Below are positions 1-8,476 of a DNA stretch of 45,160 nucleotides, piece after piece. The translations under genes and the position numbers were made by a program. Position 1 is the first letter of the stretch. Each line of letters begins with the position of its first letter. Location: positions 1 through 45,160 of the IMG/VR virus record IMGVR_UViG_3300025030_000187; one strand, written 5' to 3'. The notes under the pieces were generated by a model that did not search any database, had not been told where the DNA came from, and was given only the letters and a program-made list of their open reading frames with translations. The stretch is from a virus.

Positions 1-2
1 TA

Positions 3-314
3 GAATATTACATTAATAATGTCAATTGGGATAAAGTTTTGACTATTGCCGAGGTTTTAGCTGAATATATTCCAGTAATTGGAAAAGTTGTTAAGATACC
101 ATTAACATTAATCAGAGGAACTATCATGCCAGACTCAACAGTTTCAAAACCATTTTGGCAATCAAAGACATTTTGGGTTAACGTCATTGCTATTGGAGCT
201 TCAGTATTTGGTCTTGCTGAGGATGCAATTTCTCCTGAGACTACAGTTATCATTCTTGGTGTGTTGAACGTGCTTCTTCGTCTTATCACTAAGAAATCGG
301 TTACAATTTCTTGA
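3..314 (+). CDS. Membrane protein, holin candidate (5' end cut off)
   Basis: The frame is open to the first base of the window, so the true start lies upstream. The first in-window start is a TTG at 39, but the codons before it read like protein. The C-terminal half has a hydrophobic stretch after a Lys-Thr-Phe-Trp motif (about 165-205) and a second one near the end (about 245-285), followed by a basic tail. Small late-region phage proteins with this layout are often holins, and an amidase endolysin lies 2.7 kb downstream in the same direction. The holin role is inference; another membrane role is possible. No domain signature was recognised. Confidence 0.5.
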   Translation, partial: EYYINNVNWDKVLTIAEVLAEYIPVIGKVVKIPLTLIRGTIMPDSTVSKPFWQSKTFWVNVIAIGASVFGLAEDAISPETTVIILGVLNVLLRLITKKSVTIS

Positions 315-336
315 ATTTTTGAAAGTTTTAAGTGAA

Positions 337-353
337 TCCAAGTTTTTCTTGGA
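337..353 (+). promoter_or_regulatory. Small hairpin covering the ribosome binding site of the next gene
   Basis: TCCAAG (337-342) and CTTGGA (348-353) form a perfect 6-bp stem with a five-T loop. The GGAG Shine-Dalgarno core (351-354) of the gene starting at 360 is partly inside the stem. The hairpin could tune translation or be chance in an AT-rich spacer. Confidence 0.35.
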
Positions 354-359
354 GTTGCT

Positions 360-779
360 ATGCCCGGTTTAACTAGATATGGTGAGAAGGCTGGATTAAA
401 GTATTTCTTTGGTTCTACCGTTCCACTTGTTCCAGGTACGTTTTATATGGCGTTGTCATCGGTTAATCCGGGATATGCTGGAACAGTTACGGAACCGACT
501 TATACAGGATATGCTAGAGCGGCTATTTTAAATAATAATACCAATTTTGGTGCTTATGCTAATACAGGTGCCAGTGGAACTGTTTTAAATGGTGCTGTCA
601 TTACTTTTGGTACTTGTACTGCTGGCGATGGGACTGTTACTCATGGTGCCCTTTTTGACGATTTAACAGTTGGAACTTGTTGGGCTTTTGGCAGTCTTAC
701 ACCACACAAAATTATTTCGGCTGGTGATGTTCCTCAATTTGCTATTGGTGCACTTGCTCATATATTAGCACCCACTTAA
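360..779 (+). CDS. Phage structural protein, tail-fibre-associated family
   Basis: This 139-aa protein matches a family common beside tail and fibre genes. The N-terminus has a Gly-Leu-Thr-x-Tyr-Gly-Glu motif, then a short stretch like Tyr-Met-Ala-Leu-Ser-Ser, a Gly-Tyr-Ala-Arg motif near residue 55, a run of Asn-Asn-Thr-Asn, and a C-terminal Ser-Ala-Gly-Asp-Val-Pro-x-Phe-Ala-x-Gly-Ala motif. Family members are small beta-rich virion proteins of uncertain exact role. The ATG has a GGAG ribosome site 5 nt upstream. It sits between the holin candidate and a fibre gene, which fits a tail appendage. I am sure it is a phage structural-type protein, not of the precise function. Confidence 0.6.
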   Translation: MPGLTRYGEKAGLKYFFGSTVPLVPGTFYMALSSVNPGYAGTVTEPTYTGYARAAILNNNTNFGAYANTGASGTVLNGAVITFGTCTAGDGTVTHGALFDDLTVGTCWAFGSLTPHKIISAGDVPQFAIGALAHILAPT

Positions 780-790
780 TAGGTAAAAAG

Positions 791-2656
791 TTGATTGAAA
801 TAGCACAAAGACGAACGCTTACCTCAAAAATATTTCAAGATGGAAACCTTTTTCATGGTAATTTTCATATAGGACACATTCATTATCCGAGTGGGTTATC
901 GAAAGATGGCTCACTCTCGGATATAGATACTACTTTACAGTATAATTCTACGTCAAAACTTTTTAGTACCACTAAAGCATCTTATGATGCCGAGGTGGGA
1001 TTGTTTGGTGATGTGAGGTTTCACAATGTCAGTGGTTCTCTTGCAGTAACAATCCCAAATCTCAGTAAGATTGAAGGGGTGCCGTATAGTGGTTCAGCTT
1101 TTGGCTTGCTGGGTAAGGGCTTGATCTGGAAAGACTTGCTCGGCACGGGGATGCACCAGATTGTTGAAGCTCGTAACGGTTCTTTGACACGGATATTTCG
1201 CTTTGAGCAAAAGCCGTCATTCAATGAGATTGATATGACGGTGGACTTGACGAATGCCACATTTGCAACAAAACCAAAAGCGGGCAAAGACCTCATCGTT
1301 TCAGACCAACTTGTATTCCCGACTTCAACGGCAGGCAAGAACATCTACCTGCGAAAGCCCCATGTGTGGAATCATCGCGGAGAGGTAGTTGATGTTTCCT
1401 TCAAGTTCTACCTTGCCTCTGGGGTGCTTCATGTAGTGAAGATTATTCCGCAGGCATTCATCGACCTGACCTTCACGGAGTTGGGCGCATGGCTGGAGAC
1501 GGACGACAGTAATTCTTACTACGCCGATGCTGGGGGTGACGGATCTGCCTCAAAGTGGCATAGTGACTGGAGCACGGCAAGAGGCGCTAATACTGCTGCC
1601 GCTGTCGCTGCAGGAGGCTCCACACAAATTCAAAGAGTTTGGGTTAACGCTGGCGAGTACAACATCGACCGGATGTTTTTCCCCTTTGATACAAGCGGCA
1701 TCGGGGCCGGCGCGACAGTCACGGCGGCAACATTTAAGCTCATGAGATGGTTAAGTTCAGGCACACGAACCTACGCCATTATTCAAACGACGCAGGCATC
1801 GATAACGGCGTTGGTGGTTGGAGATTATGATAACCTAACTCTTAACTCTCCGCCTGAAGGCGCAACACGAAAAGCCATTGTGGATTTAGCGGCAGATGGG
1901 ACATACAATGATTTCGCGCTCAATGCTACGGGTCTCGGCTGGATTATAGTTGATGGTTCGACAAAACTTGGAGTACGGGAAGGTTCAAAGGATGTCGATA
2001 ATTCGGCTCCGACAGATGACGGCTATGTGTATTGGTATTGCTCTAACCAAACCGGGACAGATAAAGACCCCAGACTTGATGTCACCTGGACGGCGGGAGG
2101 GGGCACATTAGAAGCACTCGTTTCATCTATGTGGACAGTTTCTAATGTAGTTAATATCTCAAGCGTTGGAAAGGGATTCTCAAAGTCAAGTTTCTCTAAC
2201 TCAAATAATGAAAATGACCCATCTATTAGTAGAAATATTATATTGTCCAGTAATGAGCTATCAAATCAAATAGATAACTTATCAATAGGTAAAAACTGCA
2301 TAACATTTTTTAATAATCTATCAAATCAAATTAATGATATAAGTATTGGAAAAGGTCTCATTGAATTTGCTAAAAATATATCTGAGTTTTTATTAAATCC
2401 AACAGTCGGTAAAGGGCAATCAATATTATTTAATGCTGTAAGTGATGTATATAGTTCAATGAGTGTTGGAAAAAGTTTTTCTTCACATATTAAGTCTATA
2501 GAAAATTTGATACTTGTTTTACAAACGGAAGCTGGTGTAATTCCCGGAATCTTTGACATTTCATTAATAACACAATATAGAGATTTCTTAGTTTCTACTC
2601 AGAAGAAAGATTTGGTTGGTACTTTTAGAAGTGTTGACTGGACAACTCGAATATGA
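791..2656 (+). CDS. Mosaic fibre/appendage protein with C-terminal 20-residue repeats
   Basis: A 621-aa protein with a TTG start preceded by AGGT. Its middle (residues about 240-440) resembles beta-sandwich domains of the DNRLRE type found in surface proteins: it has an Ala-Asp-Ala-Gly-Gly-Asp-Gly motif, an Asp-Arg-Met-Phe-Phe-Pro-Phe-Asp motif and a terminal Asp-Pro-Arg-Leu-Asp-Val-Thr-Trp. Residues 458-577 form six tandem 20-residue repeats that begin Ser-Val/Ile-Gly-Lys. The DNA from about 1040 to 2110 is clearly richer in GC than both ends of the same gene, which suggests that an imported central domain was spliced in. The stop overlaps the next start as ATGA. A receptor-binding or baseplate appendage is likely by position. 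Confidence 0.6.
   Translation: MIEIAQRRTLTSKIFQDGNLFHGNFHIGHIHYPSGLSKDGSLSDIDTTLQYNSTSKLFSTTKASYDAEVGLFGDVRFHNVSGSLAVTIPNLSKIEGVPYSGSAFGLLGKGLIWKDLLGTGMHQIVEARNGSLTRIFRFEQKPSFNEIDMTVDLTNATFATKPKAGKDLIVSDQLVFPTSTAGKNIYLRKPHVWNHRGEVVDVSFKFYLASGVLHVVKIIPQAFIDLTFTELGAWLETDDSNSYYADAGGDGSASKWHSDWSTARGANTAAAVAAGGSTQIQRVWVNAGEYNIDRMFFPFDTSGIGAGATVTAATFKLMRWLSSGTRTYAIIQTTQASITALVVGDYDNLTLNSPPEGATRKAIVDLAADGTYNDFALNATGLGWIIVDGSTKLGVREGSKDVDNSAPTDDGYVYWYCSNQTGTDKDPRLDVTWTAGGGTLEALVSSMWTVSNVVNISSVGKGFSKSSFSNSNNENDPSISRNIILSSNELSNQIDNLSIGKNCITFFNNLSNQINDISIGKGLIEFAKNISEFLLNPTVGKGQSILFNAVSDVYSSMSVGKSFSSHIKSIENLILVLQTEAGVIPGIFDISLITQYRDFLVSTQKKDLVGTFRSVDWTTRI
2162..2521 (+). repeat. Six tandem 60-bp units encoding 20-residue repeats
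   Basis: Translated in the frame of the surrounding gene, this stretch splits into six consecutive 20-residue units starting Ser/Thr-Val/Ile-Gly-Lys (the second starts Ser-Ile-Ser-Arg). A hydrophobic-Asn-x-hydrophobic-Ser pattern recurs at unit positions 11-14. The DNA has diverged, so the repeat is visible only in the protein. The spacing is exact across all six units. Confidence 0.75.
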
Positions 2657-3039
2657 ACCGCATAATTGTCCCATATCGCTCTTTTGGAACTGTTTATGGG
2701 ACGGTTCATAATTATGATACTGAGGGGAATAATCTTGGTGGTTTGGATATAACAGGTTATGGTCTTTTTTTAGTGGTAAAAAATTCTAATGACCCATTTG
2801 GTACTACTTTGGTTAGAAAATCAGTTGGAACAGGGGCAACTATTCCAACCGGGACGCTTGGTCTATTCACAGTCACATTTCAATCAACAGACCTTAACTT
2901 TCCCCCAAAGGAATATTTTTACTCAGTCTGGATCAATCCAAGTGGAGGCACTTTCAGTGAAGGTGCATCTATTCCTATGAAATGTGTTGGAAGCGGGATA
3001 TTTGAAATATCTAAAACTGCTTGGTTTGGGACATTATAA
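2653..3039 (+). CDS. Small baseplate protein, BppU-N-like beta domain
   Basis: This 128-aa protein starts with an ATGA overlap on the fibre gene. The pattern is that of the small immunoglobulin-like domain of upper baseplate (BppU-type) proteins: a hydrophobic strand Gly-Leu-Phe-Leu-Val-Val-Lys, then a Val-Arg-Lys-Ser strand, a Gly-Leu-Phe-Thr-Val-Thr-Phe strand, a Thr-Asp-Leu-Asn-x-Pro-Pro-Lys turn, and a Tyr-Phe-Tyr-Ser-Val-Trp strand. The stop overlaps the amidase start as TAATG, so translation is probably coupled. The assignment rests on pattern alone. Confidence 0.5.
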   Translation: MNRIIVPYRSFGTVYGTVHNYDTEGNNLGGLDITGYGLFLVVKNSNDPFGTTLVRKSVGTGATIPTGTLGLFTVTFQSTDLNFPPKEYFYSVWINPSGGTFSEGASIPMKCVGSGIFEISKTAWFGTL

Positions 3040-3722
3040 TGGAACTTCTTGAATCTGATTTACGAAATCATCTTATAGGTGATTTTTACTTTGATTATAG
3101 AGATAAAACTATAGTTAATCATAATGCTATTCCTCAGACTAGGAAAAAACCAATAAATCGTGTGGTATTTCATTGCACCGATGCACCACATTGGTCTCCA
3201 GAAAGACTTTCAGCGTTCTTCATTCAAGAGCGTGGTTTTTCTATTTGTTCCTATCATTACTATGTCACTGCTGAAAAGATTTATCATATGGTTGGTGATT
3301 TAGTGATCACACCTCATGCTGCCCCATTCAACTCAACAAGTATCGCGTTTTCCATTGACTACTTTCCTACAAGAGATGAGAAAAACCATATTCCGCTTTC
3401 CAAAGAGATATATGAAAACGCTCTCAATATTGCGACATATCTTTGCATCAAGCATAAAGTTGAACCAAAAAAAGCGATTCCGAGTTACGGGGGATTAGTT
3501 GGACACCGTGAACTTCCAGGAACCGGATTTTTCCGAGACAATCAAGATAATGTTGTTTTGAGAAAAACCTGTCCGGGATTAGCTATTGATTTGAATGCTT
3601 TTCGCTATAATGTGGCACGAAAGATTCAAAATGAACTTAATGCTAGCGGTGCTCAGCTGGCTATTGATGGGATATTTGGACCAAAAACTCGTAAAGTGTT
3701 TAACGATTTGGTGATTGTTTAA
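3039..3722 (+). CDS. N-acetylmuramoyl-L-alanine amidase (endolysin)
   Basis: A 227-aa amidase of the Amidase_2/PGRP type that would cut the bond between muramic acid and L-alanine in peptidoglycan at lysis. The zinc site is visible: His45 (Val-Val-Phe-His-Cys-Thr), His156 (Gly-His-Arg-Glu) and Cys178 (Lys-Thr-Cys-Pro-Gly). Residues about 205-225 (Ile-Asp-Gly-Ile-Phe-Gly-Pro-Lys-Thr) resemble the end of a peptidoglycan-binding domain. There is no signal peptide, so it needs a holin or similar. I chose the ATG at 3039, which overlaps the previous stop as TAATG. An in-frame GTG/ATG further upstream would add six residues inside the previous gene. Confidence 0.85.
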   Translation: MELLESDLRNHLIGDFYFDYRDKTIVNHNAIPQTRKKPINRVVFHCTDAPHWSPERLSAFFIQERGFSICSYHYYVTAEKIYHMVGDLVITPHAAPFNSTSIAFSIDYFPTRDEKNHIPLSKEIYENALNIATYLCIKHKVEPKKAIPSYGGLVGHRELPGTGFFRDNQDNVVLRKTCPGLAIDLNAFRYNVARKIQNELNASGAQLAIDGIFGPKTRKVFNDLVIV

Positions 3723-4825
3723 TGGCTGCTATATCAAAAGATCCAGCACATCCAGCTATACTGAAAATGGTTCCTGAGAAGGAGCTTGCTACTGAGTTAG
3801 TTGATAGAGTAGCTCAAATTGTTACGGTTGATATAGGGGAGAGTTGGTTTAAGAAAACCAATATTGAGGATGGTAAACATATAAGAGTTGAAGATCGTAA
3901 GTTTATTATTATAGGTCTAGCTCTCAGAATGTCAGAAAAAGAGATTTTGAGAATAGTAAATGAAGATAGAGAAAAAGACAATCAGCCAAAGTTAATGCCT
4001 ATCAATCTTTACTATTATCGTGTTAAGTATGCTGAAATAGTTGATCAGGTGTATGCAACAGTGGCACTTAGAATTGGAGAAACTTACCGCTTTGCTGATA
4101 AGATATTTCGTATTTCCAGATATAATGAACTTGCAGAGATTCTTTTTGAGAAGTCGGTTGATGGTTTAAAGAACACTGTTGGTGGTCCAGATGATATGAC
4201 TGTTAAGCTAACCAACTTGTACTTAAAGACATCAGATAAAATTAATCAAGAGATGGGTGGCAAGAGTTTACTTGATCATTTTAAGCCACATCAGAAAAAA
4301 GATGAGACTGAGATTGAGGATGCAAATATAGTTGATAAAAATGATGTTGAGGCTATACTTCAAGAGAGATATGGTGCGCAATTACCAAAAGCTATTACTC
4401 AAAAAATTGAATTTACAGATTTTACTAATTGCGTTCAAGGCGAAAAGATGGGGGATATTTATGCTTGTTTTAATGGGGTAATGACTAAAAACGATCGTGG
4501 TTCAATGTGTGCAGTTCAAAGAGGTGAAATTCAACTATGTCCAAAATTCATCAATCGCTCTTTGGTCACAAATAGAGAGTGGTTAATGAGCGCTCGTGAA
4601 CGATATTTAACAGTTAAAGATATGATTGTTTTAGCTGGTTGTACTGATCCAGATAAAGATTCATTTGATAGAATGGTTTATCATTTGAAAAATCAAGATG
4701 TATTTAAACATAAACCACAAGACAGTTGGGTTGAAAAAGAAATTACTAATGGAAAGTCTGAACCAGTTATCACCTCAGAAGCGCCTGAAATTGGAGAAGG
4801 AACTAGAGAAGAGGATCCACAGTGA
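3722..4825 (+). CDS. Putative terminase small subunit
   Basis: A 367-aa protein directly upstream of the large terminase and starting with TAATG coupling. Residues about 60-130 are helical and include Ala-Leu-Arg-Met-Ser-Glu-Lys-Glu-Ile, which could be a helix-turn-helix. Residues about 240-285 hold four cysteines (Asn-Cys-Val ... Tyr-Ala-Cys ... Ser-Met-Cys ... Leu-Cys-Pro) that could bind zinc. The C-terminus is acidic and low-complexity. It is longer than typical small terminases. The call rests mostly on position; I recognise no firm family signature. It may recognise the packaging site or be a packaging accessory. Confidence 0.45.
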   Translation: MAAISKDPAHPAILKMVPEKELATELVDRVAQIVTVDIGESWFKKTNIEDGKHIRVEDRKFIIIGLALRMSEKEILRIVNEDREKDNQPKLMPINLYYYRVKYAEIVDQVYATVALRIGETYRFADKIFRISRYNELAEILFEKSVDGLKNTVGGPDDMTVKLTNLYLKTSDKINQEMGGKSLLDHFKPHQKKDETEIEDANIVDKNDVEAILQERYGAQLPKAITQKIEFTDFTNCVQGEKMGDIYACFNGVMTKNDRGSMCAVQRGEIQLCPKFINRSLVTNREWLMSARERYLTVKDMIVLAGCTDPDKDSFDRMVYHLKNQDVFKHKPQDSWVEKEITNGKSEPVITSEAPEIGEGTREEDPQ

Positions 4826-6392
4826 TTTTTTGATTTTTCTTCTCGATAAATGGAAAATTTCTTCTGGTGAGCATAAAGGAGAAAAATTCTCACTTCATGA
4901 TGCTCCTTATTTAATAGGTTTAGCTCAAGACCAGCATCCATTTAGAGTTACAATGAAGTCAGCTCAATCTCGTATTTCTGAACTTGAGTTGGCTAGAACA
5001 ATGTGGAAAGCAATATCAAGGAAGGGTAATTTACTTTATACTTTTCCAGCAGCTGAGCAAATGCAACAGTTTGTTGATGCTCGAGCACGTGAAGCTGTGT
5101 TAAATAATGAGTTTCTTCAAAAGTATATTACCGGTTCGCTTAATCTTAAAAAGTTTTCAATCAATAAGAATCAAATTTATTGGAGAGGTGTCCAAAAGAG
5201 ACGTCAGATTATTACGGTTGACGTTAGTGATCTTGAAGCTGATGAAGTCGACGAATACGAAGAAGGTACTCTTTATACTCTTGATAAACGTCTTGGTGCC
5301 AGTGCAAATCCTCAGAGATCGTACTTCTCTACACCAAAGTTTCACGGGTCTGGGATATCGCTTTATTATTATGGGAACGAAGCGCAAAACGAACGTGGAA
5401 GCGATCAAAGAGTTTGGACTATTCAGTGTGAATCGTGTGGTCAATGGAATGAAGACTTAATTTGGGAACATAATATACTGGATAAAAATGCACATGAAAT
5501 TAAATTTTCATATTATCAGCCAGATATTATTATTATTTGTCGATTTTGCAAAAAACCACTTGATCGTCTTTCAGCTAGAGCGCAGTGGGTTGTAAAGTTT
5601 CCAAAAAATTCTGATTATTGTCATGGTTATAGTATAAGCAAACTTTTTGCTCCAAATGCGAATCTTAATCAGATGATGAAAGATTCGATGAATCCTCTCA
5701 AGGAGCAAGAGTTTAACAACTCAGACTTAGGCAGACCATACGAACCAAAAGGTAGTAGAATTGCAGATGAAAACCTTGATGCTATTCGTGGCAATTATAC
5801 TTTATGGCTTAGGTCAGAAATTCCTTGTTTTATTGGAGCTGACATTGGTAACGTTATTCATGCAGCGGCTTCAATATTTGACGAAAATAATAGAGTTAAA
5901 ATAGTCTCTGTAATCGAATTAAATGATTGGGAGGAACTTGGACTATTCTATAAGGATTTCAGATGTAAGTCGATAGTAATTGATGCTAACCCTGATAAAG
6001 ATGAAGCTATTAAATTTCAAAATGAACATTCAAATGTTTGGCTTGCATATTATCCTCAGTTTCTTGAAAGAAGTACAGATAAAGTTAGATTAGATTGGGA
6101 TTCAAATATAGTGAATATTCATCGTACTCTTATGATGATGACGTTATCTGACGTGGTAATGAATAAGAAAATGACATTACCAATTGATATTAGAAGAATT
6201 CGTGATTTTTATGAACATATGAAGTCTCCAATCAGAGCATTGAAACAGGATGTTATAGGTAATTGGGTTCCTTGGTATCCAAATATTAAAAATCCTGACC
6301 ATTATTTTCATGCTTTGGTTTATAATTTGACGGCAATGATGCTTAATCCTCAGCCGGCAATTTTTCGAAAACTTAGGACATTGATAAGATAA
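4749..6392 (+). CDS. terL: Terminase large subunit, GpA type
   Basis: The packaging motor and nuclease. Residues about 48-58 (Ser-Leu-His-Asp-Ala-Pro-Tyr) and the Walker-A-like Lys-Ser-Ala-Gln-Ser-Arg-Ile-Ser at 70-77 match the lambda GpA family. Next comes a four-cysteine zinc knuckle (Cys-Glu-Ser-Cys-Gly, then Cys-Arg-Phe-Cys-Lys). The C-terminal nuclease has Phe-Ile-Gly-Ala-Asp-Ile-Gly, Ile-Val-Ile-Asp-Ala-Asn and Pro-Asp-His-Tyr-Phe-His-Ala. The start is uncertain: ATGs at 4698 and 4749 and a TTG at 4791 all overlap the previous gene. The protein from 4749 (Met-Glu-Ser-Leu-Asn) looks natural, so I used it. The stop overlaps the portal start as TAATG. Confidence 0.85.
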   Translation: MESLNQLSPQKRLKLEKELEKRIHSDFLIFLLDKWKISSGEHKGEKFSLHDAPYLIGLAQDQHPFRVTMKSAQSRISELELARTMWKAISRKGNLLYTFPAAEQMQQFVDARAREAVLNNEFLQKYITGSLNLKKFSINKNQIYWRGVQKRRQIITVDVSDLEADEVDEYEEGTLYTLDKRLGASANPQRSYFSTPKFHGSGISLYYYGNEAQNERGSDQRVWTIQCESCGQWNEDLIWEHNILDKNAHEIKFSYYQPDIIIICRFCKKPLDRLSARAQWVVKFPKNSDYCHGYSISKLFAPNANLNQMMKDSMNPLKEQEFNNSDLGRPYEPKGSRIADENLDAIRGNYTLWLRSEIPCFIGADIGNVIHAAASIFDENNRVKIVSVIELNDWEELGLFYKDFRCKSIVIDANPDKDEAIKFQNEHSNVWLAYYPQFLERSTDKVRLDWDSNIVNIHRTLMMMTLSDVVMNKKMTLPIDIRRIRDFYEHMKSPIRALKQDVIGNWVPWYPNIKNPDHYFHALVYNLTAMMLNPQPAIFRKLRTLIR

Positions 6393-8002
6393 TGGCAGTC
6401 TCAGCTATAGATCAATTAATACGCATGGTCTCACTGTCTAAAAATAGACAGTTGAGTCAATTTTCAGTTATGTATGATATTGAAAATTTCTTTCAACATC
6501 ATCAAGATTTAGTAATTGAGAATTGGCACTTCTATAATGGTCTCCATAAATTATTCTTTAAAAAGTATCAGGGAGAAAATATAGCTGATTTTGCCGCAAG
6601 AGTTGAAGATGCCACTATAGAAAATCATATCAAGCATATTGTTGATTTAATGGTGGCTCATTTGTATGGTGACGGAAGAACAGTTCAACGGTATGTAAAA
6701 CGAATGAAAGAGGGGAGTAAAGAAGCAGAGGTTGATGAAGAATTAATGAGATTTTTCAAAGAGCGTGTCTGGAGAGATGAGTATCAATCAATTAGTGATG
6801 ATAATAAAGCATTAAATACTTTAGTGAGCGGTTACTCTATAGTTGGGCGTAAACTAATTGATAGCAGAACAGGTAAAGAGTTTGATGATGCTTCTGATAA
6901 CTTCAGTAAAGCAAAGTATGGTGTTATAGTTAAAAAATTGAGAGATTCAGCTTTTTGTGTTCCGTTTCCATATATTGATGAAAATAACATAGTCGATTCA
7001 ACTAGGGTTGGTTCAATTTTCAGTGTATATGATTATGATAATTTTATTGGTAATAAAACATTAATGTCATTAATAGGACGTACATTTGAAAAAATGCAAT
7101 TTATGGAGTATATTGATGATGATGTTTGGCTTAAATGGAAACGAAAAGAAGGTGAAACTCAATGGACTCAAATTACTGTTCAGTTTGGGAGTATTATCAA
7201 TAAAAATCCTTTCAGAAGGATAGATGTTCCTTTCACAGTTTATCGTAATACCGGTGATCCATTTTATATAGAAGGTGAACCTGAGATTAATTCACTAAAG
7301 TCAATGAATCTAGAAATAGATGAACTTGGCTCTGGTGATAAGGCTTTAATTCGTTATCATCAGTCTCCAATTTTAGCTGTTTATGGGGGTAAGTTTCCTG
7401 AGGGATTTGTCAGAACGCTAGATGCGCTTGTTGAATTTCCTGATAAGAAAGCTAATGATGTAAAAGCTGAATATATTACTTGGGATGGTCAAACTGAGGC
7501 ATCTAAGGGTCGTCAAGATGATCTTAGAAGAGTTCTCTCAATGGTTTCAGGAATCTCTTTAATCTCACGTGGGATGCTAAAAGAGATTGGTCAAATACGC
7601 TCTGGGCCACCATTAAAAGCTCTATTTACATCTGAGCGTTCAGTAATGGCTCGAAAGTTTGCTCAATTTCGTGTAAGTGAAATTGAGGAAATGAAAGCTG
7701 ATTTATTGTTTTTCTCAAAAGTTACTGGACGAGACTTTAAACTTGATCCAACAGTTAGTTTTCATATTGATTTTGACCCAGACTTCTTAGGTATTGACAA
7801 ACTTCTTGATGAAGAAATTAAAGCTCTGCAACGTCAATCTGGGACTGAGAGTGTTGAAGAAATTTTAAGAGCTGAGCATCCAGATTGGACCGAGAAACAA
7901 CTCAATGAAGCGACTAAAGCTATTGAAAAGATTTCTCAACAAAAAGGTGTTGGACCAAAAGCAGCCTCAACGGAACGAAAGAGTATAGAGCAAGGAACGT
8001 AA
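6392..8002 (+). CDS. Portal protein
   Basis: A 536-aa protein immediately after the large terminase, as in most tailed phages. Features typical of SPP1 gp6-like portals are a helical N-terminus with Asn-His-Ile-Lys-His-Ile-Val-Asp and Met-Val-Ala-His-Leu-Tyr-Gly near residues 80-95, a beta-rich clip region, Phe-Arg-Arg-Ile-Asp-Val-Pro-Phe near 280, and a long helical crown region with Ser-Gly-Ile-Ser-Leu-Ile-Ser near 390. The last ~60 residues are charged and helical. It would form the dodecameric ring at the packaging vertex. No fused head-protease domain was seen. Confidence 0.8.
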   Translation: MAVSAIDQLIRMVSLSKNRQLSQFSVMYDIENFFQHHQDLVIENWHFYNGLHKLFFKKYQGENIADFAARVEDATIENHIKHIVDLMVAHLYGDGRTVQRYVKRMKEGSKEAEVDEELMRFFKERVWRDEYQSISDDNKALNTLVSGYSIVGRKLIDSRTGKEFDDASDNFSKAKYGVIVKKLRDSAFCVPFPYIDENNIVDSTRVGSIFSVYDYDNFIGNKTLMSLIGRTFEKMQFMEYIDDDVWLKWKRKEGETQWTQITVQFGSIINKNPFRRIDVPFTVYRNTGDPFYIEGEPEINSLKSMNLEIDELGSGDKALIRYHQSPILAVYGGKFPEGFVRTLDALVEFPDKKANDVKAEYITWDGQTEASKGRQDDLRRVLSMVSGISLISRGMLKEIGQIRSGPPLKALFTSERSVMARKFAQFRVSEIEEMKADLLFFSKVTGRDFKLDPTVSFHIDFDPDFLGIDKLLDEEIKALQRQSGTESVEEILRAEHPDWTEKQLNEATKAIEKISQQKGVGPKAASTERKSIEQGT

Positions 8003-8013
8003 GGAGTTGAAAT

Positions 8014-8319
8014 ATGGGAAAGAGAGATGACAAAATTTCAAATGAAGATTATGTTGGGACGGTACTATGGTTTCGTGAAGATTTAGGATTTGGATTTATA
8101 GAGTGTGATTACTTCAAAAAGCCGGACGGTGCTTCTCATGATATATTTGCTCACTTTTCACGAATTTCTACAGATGAAAAGTTTAAAACGCTTGCTAAAA
8201 GTCAAATAGTTCAGTTTCAAGTAGTTATAACAACAAAAGGCTTGATGGCTGTGAATATTCGTGAACTAAAAATCCCATTACTTAAAGCAACGGTGGTGGA
8301 AAATGCCAGTCTTAGTTAG
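8014..8319 (+). CDS. Cold-shock-domain (CspA-like) nucleic-acid-binding protein
   Basis: A 101-aa protein with a strong AAGGAG ribosome site. Both RNA-binding signatures of the cold-shock fold are present: Gly-Phe-Gly-Phe-Ile (residues 25-29, RNP1) and Asp-Ile-Phe-Ala-His-Phe-Ser (43-49, RNP2), after the usual Gly-Thr-Val-x-Trp-Phe first strand (15-20). A Val-Gln-Phe-Gln-Val strand and an Ala-Val-Asn-Ile core end the domain. It lies between portal and scaffold, an odd place for a Csp homologue, so it may bind phage late mRNA or single-stranded DNA. The family call is firm; the role is open. Confidence 0.8.
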   Translation: MGKRDDKISNEDYVGTVLWFREDLGFGFIECDYFKKPDGASHDIFAHFSRISTDEKFKTLAKSQIVQFQVVITTKGLMAVNIRELKIPLLKATVVENASLS

Positions 8320-8446
8320 AGGTAAACGAATAGTTGAGAAGGCTACTGGAAAAACAGTGGCTATGGCAAAATCACATAAAGCGGCCGTGATGTCTGCCGC
8401 TATAAGAAATAGAGCTTATCACGAAAAACAAATGAAACGAAAATAA
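8303..8446 (+). CDS. Small basic protein of 47 aa in the head module
   Basis: Translating from the ATG at 8303 gives a 47-residue protein rich in Lys, Arg and Ala (it ends Lys-Gln-Met-Lys-Arg-Lys). It overlaps the end of the cold-shock gene by 17 bp, and GGTGG just upstream can serve as ribosome site. Short basic proteins with alternating Ala/Lys helices are frequent near phage capsid genes; their function is usually unknown. The gap to the next gene otherwise has no purpose. Confidence 0.6.
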   Translation: MPVLVRGKRIVEKATGKTVAMAKSHKAAVMSAAIRNRAYHEKQMKRK

Positions 8447-8476
8447 CTCAAAAGCCAACATGAAAGGAGCAGAATT

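Noticed and set aside
4698-4748. Longer start of the large terminase
   Set aside because: The extra 17 residues (Lys/Asn/Leu) lie fully inside the previous gene and show no family similarity. The ATG at 4749 is preferred, though a later TTG cannot be excluded.
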